Below, in pieces: positions 1 to 13,604 of a DNA stretch of 64,000 nt. Both the position numbers and the translations under genes were made by a program. Source of the DNA: Dipetalonema caudispina. Its lineage: Eukaryota > Nematoda > Chromadorea > Rhabditida > Onchocercidae. How positions within the stretch are numbered: position 1 is the stretch's first letter; each line of letters opens with the position of its first letter. Below the pieces are notes generated by a model, which worked only from the letters and a program-made list of their open reading frames with translations, made no database searches and was not told where the DNA came from. The stretch covers positions 124,001-188,000 of the forward strand of contig JABVXV010000080.1 of assembly GCA_013365325.1 (NCBI GenBank). Direction: 5' to 3'.

Positions 1-158
1 CATAAATTCAATAATGTGCACGGCTTTGATAGCTTCAGAATGTTTTTCAATTTTCAGAAGTTTAAATTTGAAAAAATCTAAAAGCCGAAACTAAAAGAAC
101 ATAGACAAAAAAAAATTCCAATACGCTATTAATTTTACATAATCTGAATTTGACACAA

Positions 159-940
159 CTATGGTTGAGCAGGACAGGAACATATTCCAACATTACACGG
201 TAATCCAAAACAAGACGACGTATTCGGTATACATTTTTTCTGGTTACATACTGTTAACAGGGCATCGAAGATACCCTTTAAACCAGCACATTTAAAGCCT
301 GAAAATTCAGAAAGTTTATGACTGATTAACTGATTGCATGATAGCCAACAAGTGATAATAAACTGATTAAAACTATGTAAATGTTACAAATTTTCCTTCA
401 GATTTGCAGATAGAAAAGAACAATTCTATCCAAAAGTCATAGCAAAGAACTGACCTTTGTCACAGTCGCAAAACTTTTGATTGCTACATGCACCTTTTAA
501 GCCACCACAATCTACATCAGATTTACATGGTGCAAATTGCAAGCATGCACCACAATCGCATGTACCAACTGCAATACCTATACATTTTCCTGCAAAAAAA
601 AGAAAGGAGAAATTTTGTGAAATTTTTTTCCGCAAATCTATGAAAATTCTTAAAACTGAAGGCTTCAGCGTGATACTATTGATGAAATGCTTTAAAATGC
701 CAATAGTTTTATTACTGTGCAATAAGCTCTTAGAATCTTACTTCTGCTTGATTTTATGCTTGGATTTTATTTTAATCTCAAATGGGAAGCAATAATTCTT
801 GGCCTAAAAAAATTAAATGGTACCACCAAGACAGTCCAAATCAACTGAACAATTTTTCATTGGTTTGCAGGATGAAGTGACAACTTTGTTTCCTTTCTCA
901 TCTTTTAGTTCACGTGATATCCGTGTCCAATTATAGAAAT
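159..940 (-). CDS. Cysteine-rich secreted-type protein, 3' part (5' exon not found)
   Basis: I do not recognise the family. Three exons join in frame: 824-940, 455-589 and 159-298 (stop TAG at 159-161). All junctions are phase 1 with consensus sites (acceptors TTTTTAG, TTTGCAG, TTTTCAG; donor AAAG/GTCAGT). The roughly 129 residues visible contain 19 cysteines, in runs such as GTCDCGACLQFAPC and SSCFGLPCNVGICSCPAQP, so a disulfide-rich extracellular protein is inferred. NWT and NCS sequons in the first visible exon would suit secretion. The model begins mid-codon at 940, so at least one upstream exon with the start and any signal peptide is missing; I looked to about 1180 and found no phase-compatible donor after an ATG. 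The repeated phase-1 introns suggest a modular protein built from small cysteine modules. Confidence 0.6.
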
Positions 941-1454
941 CTAAAAATAGTCCATTGAAAGTAAACTACTGCTTGTTGCTTCTAAAATCTTTTTTAGTGT
1001 GGCAAAAGTCAAGTCCTAGGCTAGCAAACGATGCTTAGCGTTTTCAACTGAATAGCAACTGTCATAACTTCACTAATCGGTAAGATTATTTGTTTTTCCT
1101 ATTAATTGATATTCTCAATTGATGGATTGCAAAAATATAAATTAGACAGCAAAGTGAGATACTCCTTGAAGAATTAGAAAAGAAAATATAAAAATATGAC
1201 TATGAGTGATACTTAAAATAATAAGTTATGATATTATCATTTTATAAATTATTTTGAATTTATTTCAGAGAATCATACTAGAAAGGTACCTAAAGTATCA
1301 AAAATAAATGAAGATCCTTTCTCGTTGGAAATACAGCAAGTTACAGTCAGTAACGCAGTACCGAGAAGTGTTGTTGTAATGGAACTGAACATTCTTCTTA
1401 AAGATTACTTGTCGGATGGATGTATAAAACCTGTAATTTCAAACTTCTGCTAAT

Positions 1455-4330
1455 TAACAACATCAGAAGCTTCTGGTTATTCAGAACATTGTCTTTACCG
1501 GTGGATTAAGTGGTTTTCAGAAACAACCTATGATACTCATGCGCTAATTACCTATCAAATCATGTTGTCTTTTTCCGGTTTATTTGATATTATTTTTCCG
1601 ATCCCGTATATTCTGATATATCTTGGCTGCTACTACTACCACTGATAATACGACGCATTGCGTTATCTTCTGTTAGAAAAATTAGAAGAATGAAATTAGT
1701 AATTCAGTATCGATCAGTCATTCGAAATTTTCAGCAAATTAATTTTTCTCAAATTCCTACCCTAAATTCATTCCGCACTCTCAAACTTACTTCATACTTG
1801 GTCTCTCATTTAAAAATGAACTTCACGACTCGAAGACATTCATAGAAGTGTAACATGTCAAGCACAACGATGAAGAAAAGTGATTTATAACAGAGTGATC
1901 AATGATTGACTGTTATAAAGTAATTCGGATTTCTCGGCGCAGCCATATCTTGATCTTGCCCTTCGGAGGCGCCCTTTTATTTGACTTTCTGAGAGAATAA
2001 GCATTGAATTGCTGACCAGTTTTTTGTAGATTCTTTCGTACCGGTAAGCTTTCTGAGCAAATCTTTATCTTCGATAAAAACTTTTACTTGTTGGGTTGAT
2101 CCAAATTAATCCGATATATGCTCTCTTTAAATTTTCCTCTGAATCGATCATCGATTGTAAAAGATGATGAAATATTATGCTAAGAAGATACTTTTTGCAT
2201 TGCAAAATGAAGATATACTTTTATAGCTTTTACAACTAAACTGATCTCATATCTCTTTGAAATACATCTTATGAAGAGGTAACTCGAAGCAATTTATAAC
2301 ATTGCAGTTCACATTGCGCTAAAACGTACATAAGTTAAGGCTTATAATTTTTTATCATAAAGCTAAAATTAGAAATTAAATGCTGTAAAAAACGAAATTC
2401 TACATGATTACCGAAATAATAATTGAGTGAGTGCATTTGTTATCAATAAATGTAGGTTTAATTAATCTACCTACCAAAATAATTACATTAGTTTTTGTTA
2501 TTTAATCAATTTTTTTTTTTCATAATCAGAAATATAACTTCTAAATTTCACGCTTTACTGATTTATCAAATGAAATTTAATTGGAAATGGTTACAGAAAT
2601 AAAAGAAGTCAACTGTGGGTGTACAAGTTTCACAGTGTTTTTTAGTTTGTATGAAATTCTTTTTTACTTTCAATGATGCTTGGATAAAATCGAAATCGTT
2701 TTTGCTTGGCTAATGTTACATCACGTAGACATCATTCATATTCACCAAGAACGCTTTGCGCATTTGTCGTTACAATAATTATCTACATCAAAAAAAATTA
2801 TGGGAAAGCATGATCATCCAACATCAAATTTAAATTCTTTAAATTCCTTATCTTTCTGAGTTGATACATTTCTTTCTTTCACTCTCATAATGTTCTATTA
2901 TGTATAAATAAACAAGCATAAATAAATAGCAATGTACTCAACATGTGAGGGAAATTACTGGACGTTGACATCCGAATGACCATCATCAGTAAACTTTTTC
3001 TGGATGATTTGCTTTGAGATCCATTATAAAGTGATACTTTTTTAAGAACTGCTTGGGTATGACGACCCTCTTTTCCCATCGTATAGATGGGAAAATTCAT
3101 ACTAAACTTCGAAATTACTCTTGCTGTAGATAGTCCACGGCCAGATGCTATATAGCCAAAAGATTAGCTTAAATTTTGTCTTTCCCCTTACCAACTATTT
3201 TTGGATTGGTCACTCTAATTTAGACTATCTGTTTTGCACTAATTTTTACACGACCCTTAAAGAGCAAGCTTCAAGTAAGCCGTAATGATCAGTAATTCGT
3301 TCGCACACCTAAAACATGGTCACTTGTACTTATCAAGTAACTATTGAAACTTATCGGTTGTGAATTGATACCTATCAGTTAATAATAATTATTAGCTTGT
3401 CTATGAATTGGTATTCATCACGGAGTTATTCTATTTCGAGTAGAAAACTTGCGTCAGGTATTGCTTTCGGAAAAGTAAAATAAAGTCATATTAATTCGGA
3501 TTTGTCAATTCCTCTGAACTTATTCACGCTATAAAATAATTTTATAGTTAAACTTGGTAAGATTGTTAGAAAATCTGAATAAAAATCGAAGCCTGTATAA
3601 ACTTTCAGAACCCTCAAGATCGACTGAAAGTGTCAATTTCTACTAAACATTGTGACTTCTAGGCAAAAATTCATCGTTTGATTAACAAATTACAAGTTGT
3701 CCGAATTATTCGATAATTCAAGGCTGAAGTACTAAAAACAATCCACCATTGGTTTCTGGAAGAAGTCTGGGTACCAACTGTCACATATCTGAGTTATTTG
3801 TATTTCAGTTTAAACTGCTATGTAATTAAGGAACATCTCTCGGCCTAAGGTTTCGTCCTGAAGCATACATCCCGTCTCGTAAGCTAGAAAATAAGTCTGT
3901 CTGAATACCACATAACTATATCAGGCATGTTTCCATCCTCCTGAATAATACATAGATTTTAAAGGTCGTACATTAGAGCCACAAAAATATAATGCCCGTA
4001 TTTGAACGGTAATTCTCACGGCTCATCCAGAAGCAGCTGATCTTGCCGGAAACCTTATCCATGCAACGCATTTCGCACAGACCACAAAGATTGATGACAT
4101 GTGCACGAATTGTGCACTGTGATTCATGTCAAGCCGTACCACAGGCGAATTCTTGAAATTCAAAAAAAAAAAAAATCATAAATGTGGTCGACCAAATTAT
4201 TCACGAAAACTTAATTTCATAGCTCCTTCAAACAAATTTTTCGTCAAATGAGAACAATTTAATTTATTTGTATCTGAAAATTTTCGAACAATAAACGAAT
4301 ATTTAACAATAACAGATACTTCTATGTTCT
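1455..4330. other. Gene-poor stretch between the cysteine-rich gene and RPS3
   Basis: No gene can be supported here. Open frames are short, lack splice context and resemble no protein I know. A weak plus-strand exon candidate ends just upstream, at 1453. The right edge holds the likely RPS3 poly(A) signal. Confidence 0.5.
4263..4268 (-). terminator. Poly(A) signal for RPS3
   Basis: AATAAA on the minus strand lies 63 bases past the RPS3 stop codon, a normal distance for a short ribosomal-protein 3' UTR. Confidence 0.6.
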
Positions 4331-6587
4331 TTAATAAGGAGGTATTTGTGGCATTTGACCGGACATCGGTTGCAACAAATCCTTCTTTTCTTGCTTATGT
4401 TCTGATTCTGGGTGCAGTGGATTCGGTGCTTCATTCGGTTCTTGGATATGAATTTGGTCAGGCAACGCAATACGCGGACCCATATTTCCTTTAGGATCAT
4501 GCGGCAACATTATTTTCACTTTGATGCCCAACACACCTAAAGTAAACCATGTTGGCACTGCTTATCCTACTATTTAGGCTATATTCAAATGTTAATCAAA
4601 CAAAAACTTCAACTAAGCACATCAACTCAAATATTCTAACTTCCCCATACCAGTCTATCATTCATTCTTATCCCGATTTCAAACGATCCTACTTAATATA
4701 CCATTGTGTCAGCAAAACCTTGCTTTACAAGTAGTAAAATCCCTTGTCAAAGCACTTTCCAATAACCAGTAACTGCAAACCTTGACGAAGTTGAACATGA
4801 CGTACTGCTTGCTGGATGTAATCGTTTACCGGTTGACCAGAATGAATCATCAATCCATCAACAAATTTCATCGATTTAGCTCGCTGACCGCGTAACTTCC
4901 CCGACACAATTACCTATGTAGAAAGTAACGTGATGATTTAAAAACACCTATATAAAAATCTCTATTCCTGATATATTAATCTGCTACACTGGATCCTTGG
5001 CACAGGCCGAAATCGAAATGTTTCCAAAATCCATTAGTCTCTTCACTTACCATGAAATGAGAAAAGAGCTCAGCTAGTAAGCAGAATCATTGCATACTCC
5101 AGAAGAGATGCTAACATAAGAGGTGTCAGTTGTATGGAACATCATAGCTCTCACGGGGACAACACATTTCTATTTTCTACTCAAAACTTTGAACCTCAAT
5201 AGCTCATTTCTACACCGTAATGCCTACACCACTACGCCACTTTGTACCGACCATTAATTTCTACACCCTGGAATACATTGGATAATTTTCCGTCTTCTGA
5301 GAGAAATGTACAATCATTTTAAAAAATAAAGCAGAAATTCATGGACTTTAATCCAGCTCGAATAAGCTAATTTTCCTATTTGGCACAGATTCGACTTACT
5401 TCACATCCTTGCGCATTGGATTCCATGATGAAACGCAACACACCGTAGCACGCTCGACGAACAGCTAAACCACCAACTAACTTGTAACGTAATGATTCAC
5501 ATTGAGCTACCGCACACAGACCGCGATTTGTAACTTTCTCTGCGTAAAGCTAAAATATATGGAAAAACAACACTAATGCTAGCTGCAACAATGTCAAATC
5601 AAAACTTGCGCAATGGAGCACGCAAACGTAAAAGTAAGACAGTCATGTTTGATATAACATCTCAGTTTTTAATTTTTTATTGTGACTAACCTATTTTATG
5701 TCGTTTTATATCTTATTCTTACGACATTACATTCATCTTCAAGGAGATAATAAGATCTGTAGTAATGCGGAAGAAAACACACACCAAATGTCCAGAAAAT
5801 ATCAAGAAAAAAAACCAGTTATGATCCAAAAGGAGTTAAAATTTTTTTCGCGGGAGAAATAACGAAATAAAACTGTCAAGTGTAAATTCTATCTCATCTA
5901 GATTAGCTGTTTCAGTACTTATTCTTCTGTCTTTCTTAAAAATATCTTGAAAAACTTTAGCACCACTAATGTATTTACTGTACAATTAAGCTTCAAGAGC
6001 AAGATCAAAAGATCATATTACGCAAAAACACATATAATTAAGATAGGCTTTTCGTATTGTTTTCCAAGCTAATATAAAGGTATTACAATAAATGATCGTA
6101 ACATACCTCAACAGTACCATCAGCAAATCCAAATCGTTTCTGTACAACTGATGTCAATTCACGAATCCGCCGTCCGCGTTCACCCAATACGCTTTGTGTA
6201 CGTGTTGCCAAAATGATTATCTGCATAGAGAAACACATCAAACTCAGGAAGTTAATGAAATTTATTATGATCTAGAAGAGCGTAAAATTTTCTTCCGAAA
6301 AAGTGATAAAATTAAAGTATAAATGGAGAACACAACCCTAACCGATCCACTACTCCACAAATCTTCTCTTATCTTTCTTGAGAAACCTTCAATTTAAATG
6401 GTCTTTCAAGAAGACAACTTAAAAAAAAATATCCAACCTCCGCACGTGCCGGTGTTCGTCGAACTTCAACACCCGAATAACCATCTTCAGCAAGTTCCTT
6501 CATAAGGAAATTATTTAATTCAGCTTTAAAAATACCATCCTGTACTGCCTTCCGTTTCTTCGATATCTGTTGGGTTGTAGTCATCAT
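4331..6587 (-). CDS. rps-3: 40S ribosomal protein S3 (uS3)
   Basis: Component of the small ribosomal subunit at the mRNA entry channel. Five exons: 6438-6587, 6107-6220, 5400-5549, 4781-4913 and 4331-4536. They join in frame to 250 residues, close to the usual 240-250. The family sequence is clear throughout: QISKKRK near the N-terminus, [18 protein letters not shown], the KH-type segment [50 protein letters not shown], and [11 protein letters not shown] before a divergent hydrophilic tail ending in PPY. The first two codons are both ATG (6587 and 6584), so the exact start is uncertain by one residue. A TTTCAG at 6640-6642, 52 bases upstream, could accept a spliced leader. Intron phases are 0, 0, 0 and 1. 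Nothing is degraded; this is a functional housekeeping gene. Confidence 0.97.
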
Positions 6588-8836
6588 CGGCAGATTTCTT
6601 TTATCAAATTACACTACCTAGTCGAAATTTTAAGATTACCTGAAATATATTACAACCATTACTTATTAAAACTGCGATTTGCAGTTCGCGAAACTTGAAT
6701 ACCGTGGGATAATCATACTACTATTCCGGACCGTGTTCAGCACGCTACTTTTCGTAACTAGCGATGATGCTGCAATCATCCAGCCAGCGTTTCAACACAC
6801 AAAACGCAATATATGCCACTTTTTGACTTCAAAAGAGATATTGAAACAAACGAATTTGGCACTAATAGGGCATGCGCTAGTTACCAACAACCATAACTCT
6901 GCTTTTAAAATTAAGGGTTCTAGAAAGCTTCATAGCTCTGTGATGGAAAATATCATGCGATTTCTCTAATACATGTAGTAGAAAAGCGTATCGTAGATAA
7001 CATACATTCCTTCCCTGCATTGTCAACGCAAGGATATGAGCAACACTCATCTGGTGACAACAGAGGCACTCTGATATTATAGGTTGACCTTATAACATTA
7101 TATGATACAAACATTCCTGGATGAAATATTATTGGATAGCAATAGCTTCTGCCAAACTAACAGCTCTAGCAATGAAAGTATTTATTCCAAGATCCAATCT
7201 GAGAATGAAATTAGCTAGATCACGTAGCGTACACGCCAAACCTAATACATTTTTATTGCTCAACTGACCCTAAAGCTGTCCTACTCCATAAATTTGATTT
7301 TGCAAAAGACCTTAAACGCGGGTCGCGGTCCGTTAAATATGTTCTCCCTTGTTAATATAGATATTCCTTTGAACCTTGTATTCACCGCTTACTACTTATT
7401 CTCTGCTTACCACTCCAATGTCTGTCCACCGCTTAATAATACGAATATGCACAGGTTCTTAAACTGCTGTTAAGAAGTCTGGAGTCTCTTCATTTGCAAT
7501 GTTGCATCTTTTATCTTATATGTCTAACACTCTATGTACCAGAGAATATATGTGTTGCAGTTAAATCCTAACGCTCTTGGATTTTAGTGTCACAACGTTA
7601 TGAAGTGTATAGGTTCCCATTGGCTAAGTTAAAAGGTGAAGGTAGGAAGTTGGGATATATAAGTAAATAAATAAGTGAAGAGTTGAAAGTACTTTACCAA
7701 TGCTGCGATTTTCAGCTGACAAAGTTTAATCAAAAATTTCCAAATTATTAAATTTGAAATTAGCGAAAATGAGTTATGGATAGCATATCTTTGAGTTGCT
7801 AAATTAATTAATAGTCTTTCAACAACAGTTTTTGTTGGAATAATTAACTTTTATAGTGCTGTGTTAGATCAACTATCGAAGTTGAAAGTGAATTTTATTT
7901 GAGCAATATTCAAAATAAATGGATTATTTGTGAATGTATCAGATTATATTACGATATATGTGTGAATAAACAAGATTTTATCAAAGTTAATTATCTCTCA
8001 ATACTTTTCTTACTGGAATCGGACTTAATTTACAAACAAACGTGGTTATAGTGGTGGATTATCTTTAGGAATAATTAGAACAATCCTTCATTATCGGATC
8101 CCAAACGTATGTTTACGATTCGATCAATTTCTATAAAAAGTTAGGATCCCATGGTTTGAATTCTCGGGATATGAACTGCAATCTACTTTTTTTTCATCTA
8201 TACAAATATGATGCATCTAAGAACAGTTTCAAAGGTTTTGTGGGACAAAAGTTTTACCAATCCAAAGTTAGTCAACTCTACCTAGAACCTTATTAATTTT
8301 TCATTTTGACCTCTAATCTTGAAGGATCTCCATCTCACTATATGAATAAATGATAGTCTAAAACATTTCATTTACTAATTCCACCAGCAACACTTCAGTA
8401 ACGCAAAGCATATATGGAAAGAGAATATGAACAGAGACGATTTATAAAGCACAATATCGACGTAATCAACCGATTGCCGATCTTCATATTCTACATGTTC
8501 GTATAATTTTATCACCCAATAGAATCCTGAAAATTTGCTTCAAAATTTATCGATTTATCAAAAATTTCACACCAAGTTTATATATCTTGTAAATATATTG
8601 CAAACTGTATGTCATGAAAGTTAGTATATAAATTTTAATAGGAATTTTTGAGATCAAGAAAGATTAGAAAACGCAAATGATATATTTAAATGTTAGAAAA
8701 GGTAAAATAATTGACTTTGAAATTTTTAAATTGAATTCAGATTCCTGCATTTAGATTTCAAAGTATCTAGTGAAATAGTGAGATTGAATTCCCTAATAAA
8801 GAGATTTCTAGTAAACTATTACTTAAAAAATTGCAA
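6588..8836. other. Intergenic stretch between RPS3 and the membrane-protein gene
   Basis: No convincing gene. A 96-codon plus-strand frame at 6679-6969 starts just upstream of RPS3 in opposite orientation but has no recognisable content. The stretch should contain the RPS3 promoter and the 3' end of the minus-strand membrane-protein gene. Confidence 0.5.
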
Positions 8837-11655
8837 TTACTCACCAATTAATCCAACAAGCAGAACGAACGCTGCAAACAGTATATAAATAATACAACCT
8901 ATAAAACGAATAATTTGACAATACCATTTGCCTTCATCCATTTTTGTTGTTGCATAAGTGGAGAAGAAAATTACACTTAGAAGGAGCTGCATCAATCCTG
9001 AAATAATCCTCGATGAATTTCATGAAGAATTTCGAAAATTGGCCAGAAGAATTATTTGCATGTAACCTTTTGGATCATATGTATATGTGTCGAGACTATC
9101 CAACTTGACCTTTTACTTGTTAATGAAGATGTCATAGCTATTTTAGGTGCCTTTGTCACGAATAATTTTCGGGAGCTGAACAGATGATCATATTCTTTCT
9201 ACTGACAAAAGAATATTAATTACCAATCACCAAATTTTATGGATAAAATTTGAACATTTAGTTATAAAATCTAAATGTTTACAAGCACCATTTTGATACT
9301 TCAGCTATCATTTTTAATGTCTCTTTTCAAATCCGAAATTTATATTTAAAGGTTTAAAAGTTTAAAAACGAAGGACGAAATTTATTGTTTCTCATATATA
9401 TTAGTCATATGTCAATAAAGATGAGAACAAATGTTTGTATATGTTTGCAAAATTTGAAGCATTCATCTTAAACTTCAGTTGACGTAACAGTAAGATGTGA
9501 TTGGTTACGGTAGAGGAAATTTTTTTGAAGTAAATTGTGAAGAGATGTAATTCATCATCAGCTCTTTCAGTAAGTATGAATGCAAAAAGAGATTCACAAG
9601 GCGCTTAAACAATTTTATAAGAAGTTAAGGTAATTTGATTATTAGCCACCATTAGTTTTAGCTAATTAAGTTTTGACTCATATCATGATTTTTTATCGTG
9701 ATTATAGTCAAAATTACAACATTCTTAGTGTCAATTAAACTTGTCGCCGATCTTAATAGTCATAGCATTTAAATAAAAATTTTGAATAATGTGAATGCAA
9801 TGATTGTGATATCATTATCATTAAACAATAATAATGTCAAGTGAAAAATTGCAGTATTACTTATGAAGAGAAGTCTCATTAATTTATTAAGCTGAAAATC
9901 CGAATAGAAAATCTCAAAATTCCGAATTGAACCATTCCGGAGACGATTCTCGTTTAAAATTTCCAAATCTCTTTGTCATCACATTCATTTTTATTAACAC
10001 ATTATTCCTCCTCTGTTTATCAATTAGAAGTAAAATTTGCTAATTGAAAGATCCTGACTCATGATCCAACCAGCTAGTGATCCAAAATCCCAGTTCGAAA
10101 GATCTGGATGATTGCGCAAATGATGTTTTCATAATACAGTGAAGCAAATGAATTACTTCCACTTTTAAATTTTCAAGAATTAATAAAAAAGTAATTTCAG
10201 AATGCGAACCATAAAGAAGTAAAATATTTTTTATTGTATAAGCGCTTTGATGACGTGATTCATATCCGTAGATGGATGAATTACGGGAAAATGCAATACA
10301 TATCGCATATGTGCCACATATACAACTAATTATCGCAATCGCTAATTGTCTTTTATTTACTGAAAATAATTTAACGTAAAGAGTTGAAAGCAATTTACCC
10401 GATGATTTATTATAAAATTCTATTATACATAACACATATACATATTTCTCTAATTAAACATTCCCCGGATTACCACGGGAAAAATTTTTAGTAATCTTCT
10501 GATTATTAAAAATATAGAAATATCGATTGATTTCAAAATCTTTTGGGCTTATATTTACAAAACTAAAACTGAAAAAAGAAAAACGGTTAAGTGGTAGTTT
10601 ATTTTCAGTTTTGTATAATTTTTACAAGTGATTTTTGCAATAAAAATAAAAAGAACCCACCCATTTGATTAAAAAATACCACCAAAGAAACGGCTATACT
10701 ATTTCTAGTTTCTGCTTTCCTGAATGTCTCTGAGGTCTGATCATTACTGTTGCTAGCATATCTCTTCTTCGATTCTAATTTCAAATTTGATGAATTGGGA
10801 AATTCCATGTCATATTCACCGATAACAGAAAGTGATAGTGGTGATTCTTCGTGTATATGAAATGTTAAGGCCTGAAAGTGAAAGGTAAACATAAAATGAG
10901 TCAGAGATATCTTTAAAGAATATTTGATATACCAAAATGTTAATAAGAATAGCTCCCTAATTAATGATAGCAGATATAAAATCAATCAAAAGACTAAAAA
11001 AGTCATAGGTTAAGTATAAGAAAAATAAGAAATTCTATCCTAATAATATCGCATTTATTGTTATTCATAGTTAATTAATTCTCTTTTGCTCCCATTATCT
11101 TGTGACCTATCTACATGGAGAGTGGGATAAAATGGAAATGATAGAGAAGGTGAAATTGCATCAATTTCAAAAAATAGTCAACTGGAAATAACTAACTAAG
11201 AAGAGTATCTTTGAAGGTAAAATTTAATGAAATGACGATAAAGTCCTAAATCGTTCATCAATTAATCATCAAACTTATTGTCTGAAGTGCAGATGTAATA
11301 TCCTTTTGATACATTTAGTTCATTAAAACATTAGGTGAAGCAGCAAATCTTTTCTTTGCTACCATTACGATGAGAGATGCGACGTTTTGCTCCAAAGAAA
11401 TTTGAAAAAAGTCGCTCTGTTTGTTCAAATATCGTTTTGATAGTTTGGAATCTTTTAATTAATTGAGAATAAGCATTAATTAAGCTTATTGCAAATGACC
11501 TCTTCAATTCCTGATGGCACTGTAATGTTTGTTGTCTTCCGTTTCTCACCTCCGACACTATGATGCATCATCTTCCGATTGTTGTAAGATGGATGATTGT
11601 CTTTCGATGCATTTAATTGTTCGGTATTCTCAATTTTCGAAATATTGGAGTACAT
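8837..11655 (-). CDS. Unrecognised multi-pass membrane protein
   Basis: I do not recognise the family. Four exons fit together by phase: 11500-11655, 10661-10871, 10210-10359 and 8837-8997, giving about 225 residues. The ATG at 11655 is directly preceded by TTTTAG, a good spliced-leader acceptor. The first half (about 110 residues) is hydrophilic, rich in Asn, Ser and charged residues. The second half carries hydrophobic segments LAIAIISCICGTYAICIAF, ILLLYGLMQLLLSVIFF and IIRFIGCIIYILFAAFVLL, so at least three membrane spans with a cytosolic N-terminus are inferred. The end is open to doubt: frame reading stops at TAA (8837-8839), but the perfect donor ATTG/GTGAGT at 8845 could lead to a further exon. 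The exon 1 donor (GAG/GTCATT) is the weakest junction. Confidence 0.5.
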
Positions 11656-12472
11656 CTAAAATTTTAATTCTTATTTTTATTTCTTAAAATCTTGTCTTTA
11701 ATACGGATAATAACTGAAAACATTTGAAAGGATAAAAAAAATTGATAATAAAAAACTTAAATATTGAGCAAAACTTTTGAAACGGATTATGATTAATGGA
11801 TAAAATTCAGAGAAGCTGCTAAAATTTACTGCTTTATTACTTCTCCTTCCTCTCACCCCTATTATATGCTTTTTTTTCGTTTAAATTTTGATTCAAAAGT
11901 TACATTTCTCACAGTTCTTGTCAACAGTATCCGATACTTTTTTATTTTGAGCTTTCAATTTTGTTTTTAAAAAATATTTCTCTTTTCTGCATCCTTAGAG
12001 TTAGCATAGGAAAAAGCAAGTTTTTTTGTAACAGTGCTGCAAATTTAATATATCAATGTGAATTATTTGTTGCACTCTTTCGATTTCACTGAGATGTGGG
12101 AATTTAGAAGTGATCATAATTCACTTCTTTTTAGATTTGGAAAGAAGATCATTTAACAATGTCCGAGTTGGCCTGAAAAAAGATCTAACTTAAAATCATA
12201 TCAGAGATAAACATGACCTATCTTATATGTGATCGAATTGTTGTTTTATAATTATTGTCCTTAGATTCAATCCCAGTAAACTTTAGGTTAAGGTTTAAAA
12301 CTAAAACATAACCTAAAATCATGACAGAAATGATTGAAGATTGTAGTTTTTACAAAGATTTTTGACTGGCATATGAATGAGAAATTAAAAATGAAAAGGT
12401 AAAAGTATGACATGAATGTTTGACCAGTGGATATCAATTCAAACAACTTTATATAAATAGAAATGCGATCAT

Positions 12473-12475
<3 letters not shown>

Positions 12476-12506
<31 letters not shown>
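12476..12506. repeat. (AT)n microsatellite
   Basis: About 31 bases of alternating A and T in gene-poor DNA; it accounts for the Tyr-Ile repeat in a minus-strand frame here. Confidence 0.9.
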
Positions 12507-12508
<2 letters not shown>

Positions 12509-13575
12509 ACTTCAAGTAATCACAAAAATAAATTCCACCTAGGTGGCATCAGATGGAACAAAAAGTATGATCTAATGAGAAAAAGAGAAAGATACAGAAG
12601 GAAGTACAAGAATCACAACGATGAAGAAGATTGATTATAGACTGATAAAACTTTTATGACGCACAGCACCGCTATACAGATATATTTCTTGGTTTTATCA
12701 CCTTTAAAAAATCCAATGCCTTCCATAAGTGAAATGGTCGGTCATTTAAAGATAGAACACTGTTGTTAGCAAATTCTTCCGAAAGACAAATTAATTAATT
12801 TCATTAAGGAATATTAATTTTCATGCGATAACCATAAATTTTATACGATTATAATAGTATTTTATAAGGTGTTGTATTGACTATATGAGGAAATATTCTT
12901 AGCTAATTATTTTCGATTGAAATTGGACATGACAAAAAAAAAAAAATGCAAAGTGTGAAGAAAGGTAAGGGATCAAAGGACAGCGTGATAATAAAGTATT
13001 GAATTTCAATATTCTTTAAGCTTTTTGAGGATAGTTTCATTTACAGTGAGTGATTTTAATGGATGATAGATAATGTAGTAATTAGATAACACAAATATTT
13101 TCACTGATTTCCGCATTATTTGCTACTTTCAGAAACTCCAACGATGGTATTTTTAAAAGTAAGGTGAAAAGTACATAAACAATATAAATACCAATGAATT
13201 TTATTGAAATTTTATTGAAAATTTCTTCATGAAAAAAGAAATTGACTTACTAAGCACAAAAATGTCCCTTAAAAATTATTGTGCTTAAATTTGTGGGAAT
13301 TTTCTACCAACAGAACGGCCTATTTTAAAATTTTAATTTTATATTTGAAAAGCCAATTTATTTTCTTTTCTTTTTTCTCTGATTCATCAGCATGCTTTCA
13401 AGGGGAAAAAATGTTTCGAAATTGTTGTAATTGGTTGTTTTCCATTTTTACCATCAGTAACTTGCGATGATGATCTCATCCATCCGGAATATGTATGTCA
13501 TTTTTCCTTTCAACTGGAATCTCTTTTCAAAAAATGTTTCCAATGGACTTTTTAAAAGAAAATTGGAATCATGCA

Positions 13576-13604
13576 CTTTCTTTCTCTCCCTCTCTTTCTC
13601 TCTC
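13576..13604. repeat. CT-rich polypyrimidine tract
   Basis: A run of T and C with repeated TTTCTC/CTCT units on the plus strand; no gene nearby. Confidence 0.7.

Noticed and set aside
2885..3100. 71-codon minus-strand frame
   Set aside because: No family resemblance and no supporting signals.
4928..4970. Box C-like GTGATGA and box D-like CTGA in an RPS3 intron, a usual snoRNA host
   Set aside because: On the strand opposite to RPS3, only about 40 bases apart and without a terminal stem.
6679..6969. 96-codon plus-strand frame divergent from RPS3
   Set aside because: No recognisable domain or signal and no splice or leader acceptor at its start; probably chance.
11331..11558. 75-codon minus-strand frame starting MSEVRNGRQQ
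   Set aside because: It overlaps exon 1 of the membrane-protein gene in another frame. The exon chain with consistent phases is the better reading.
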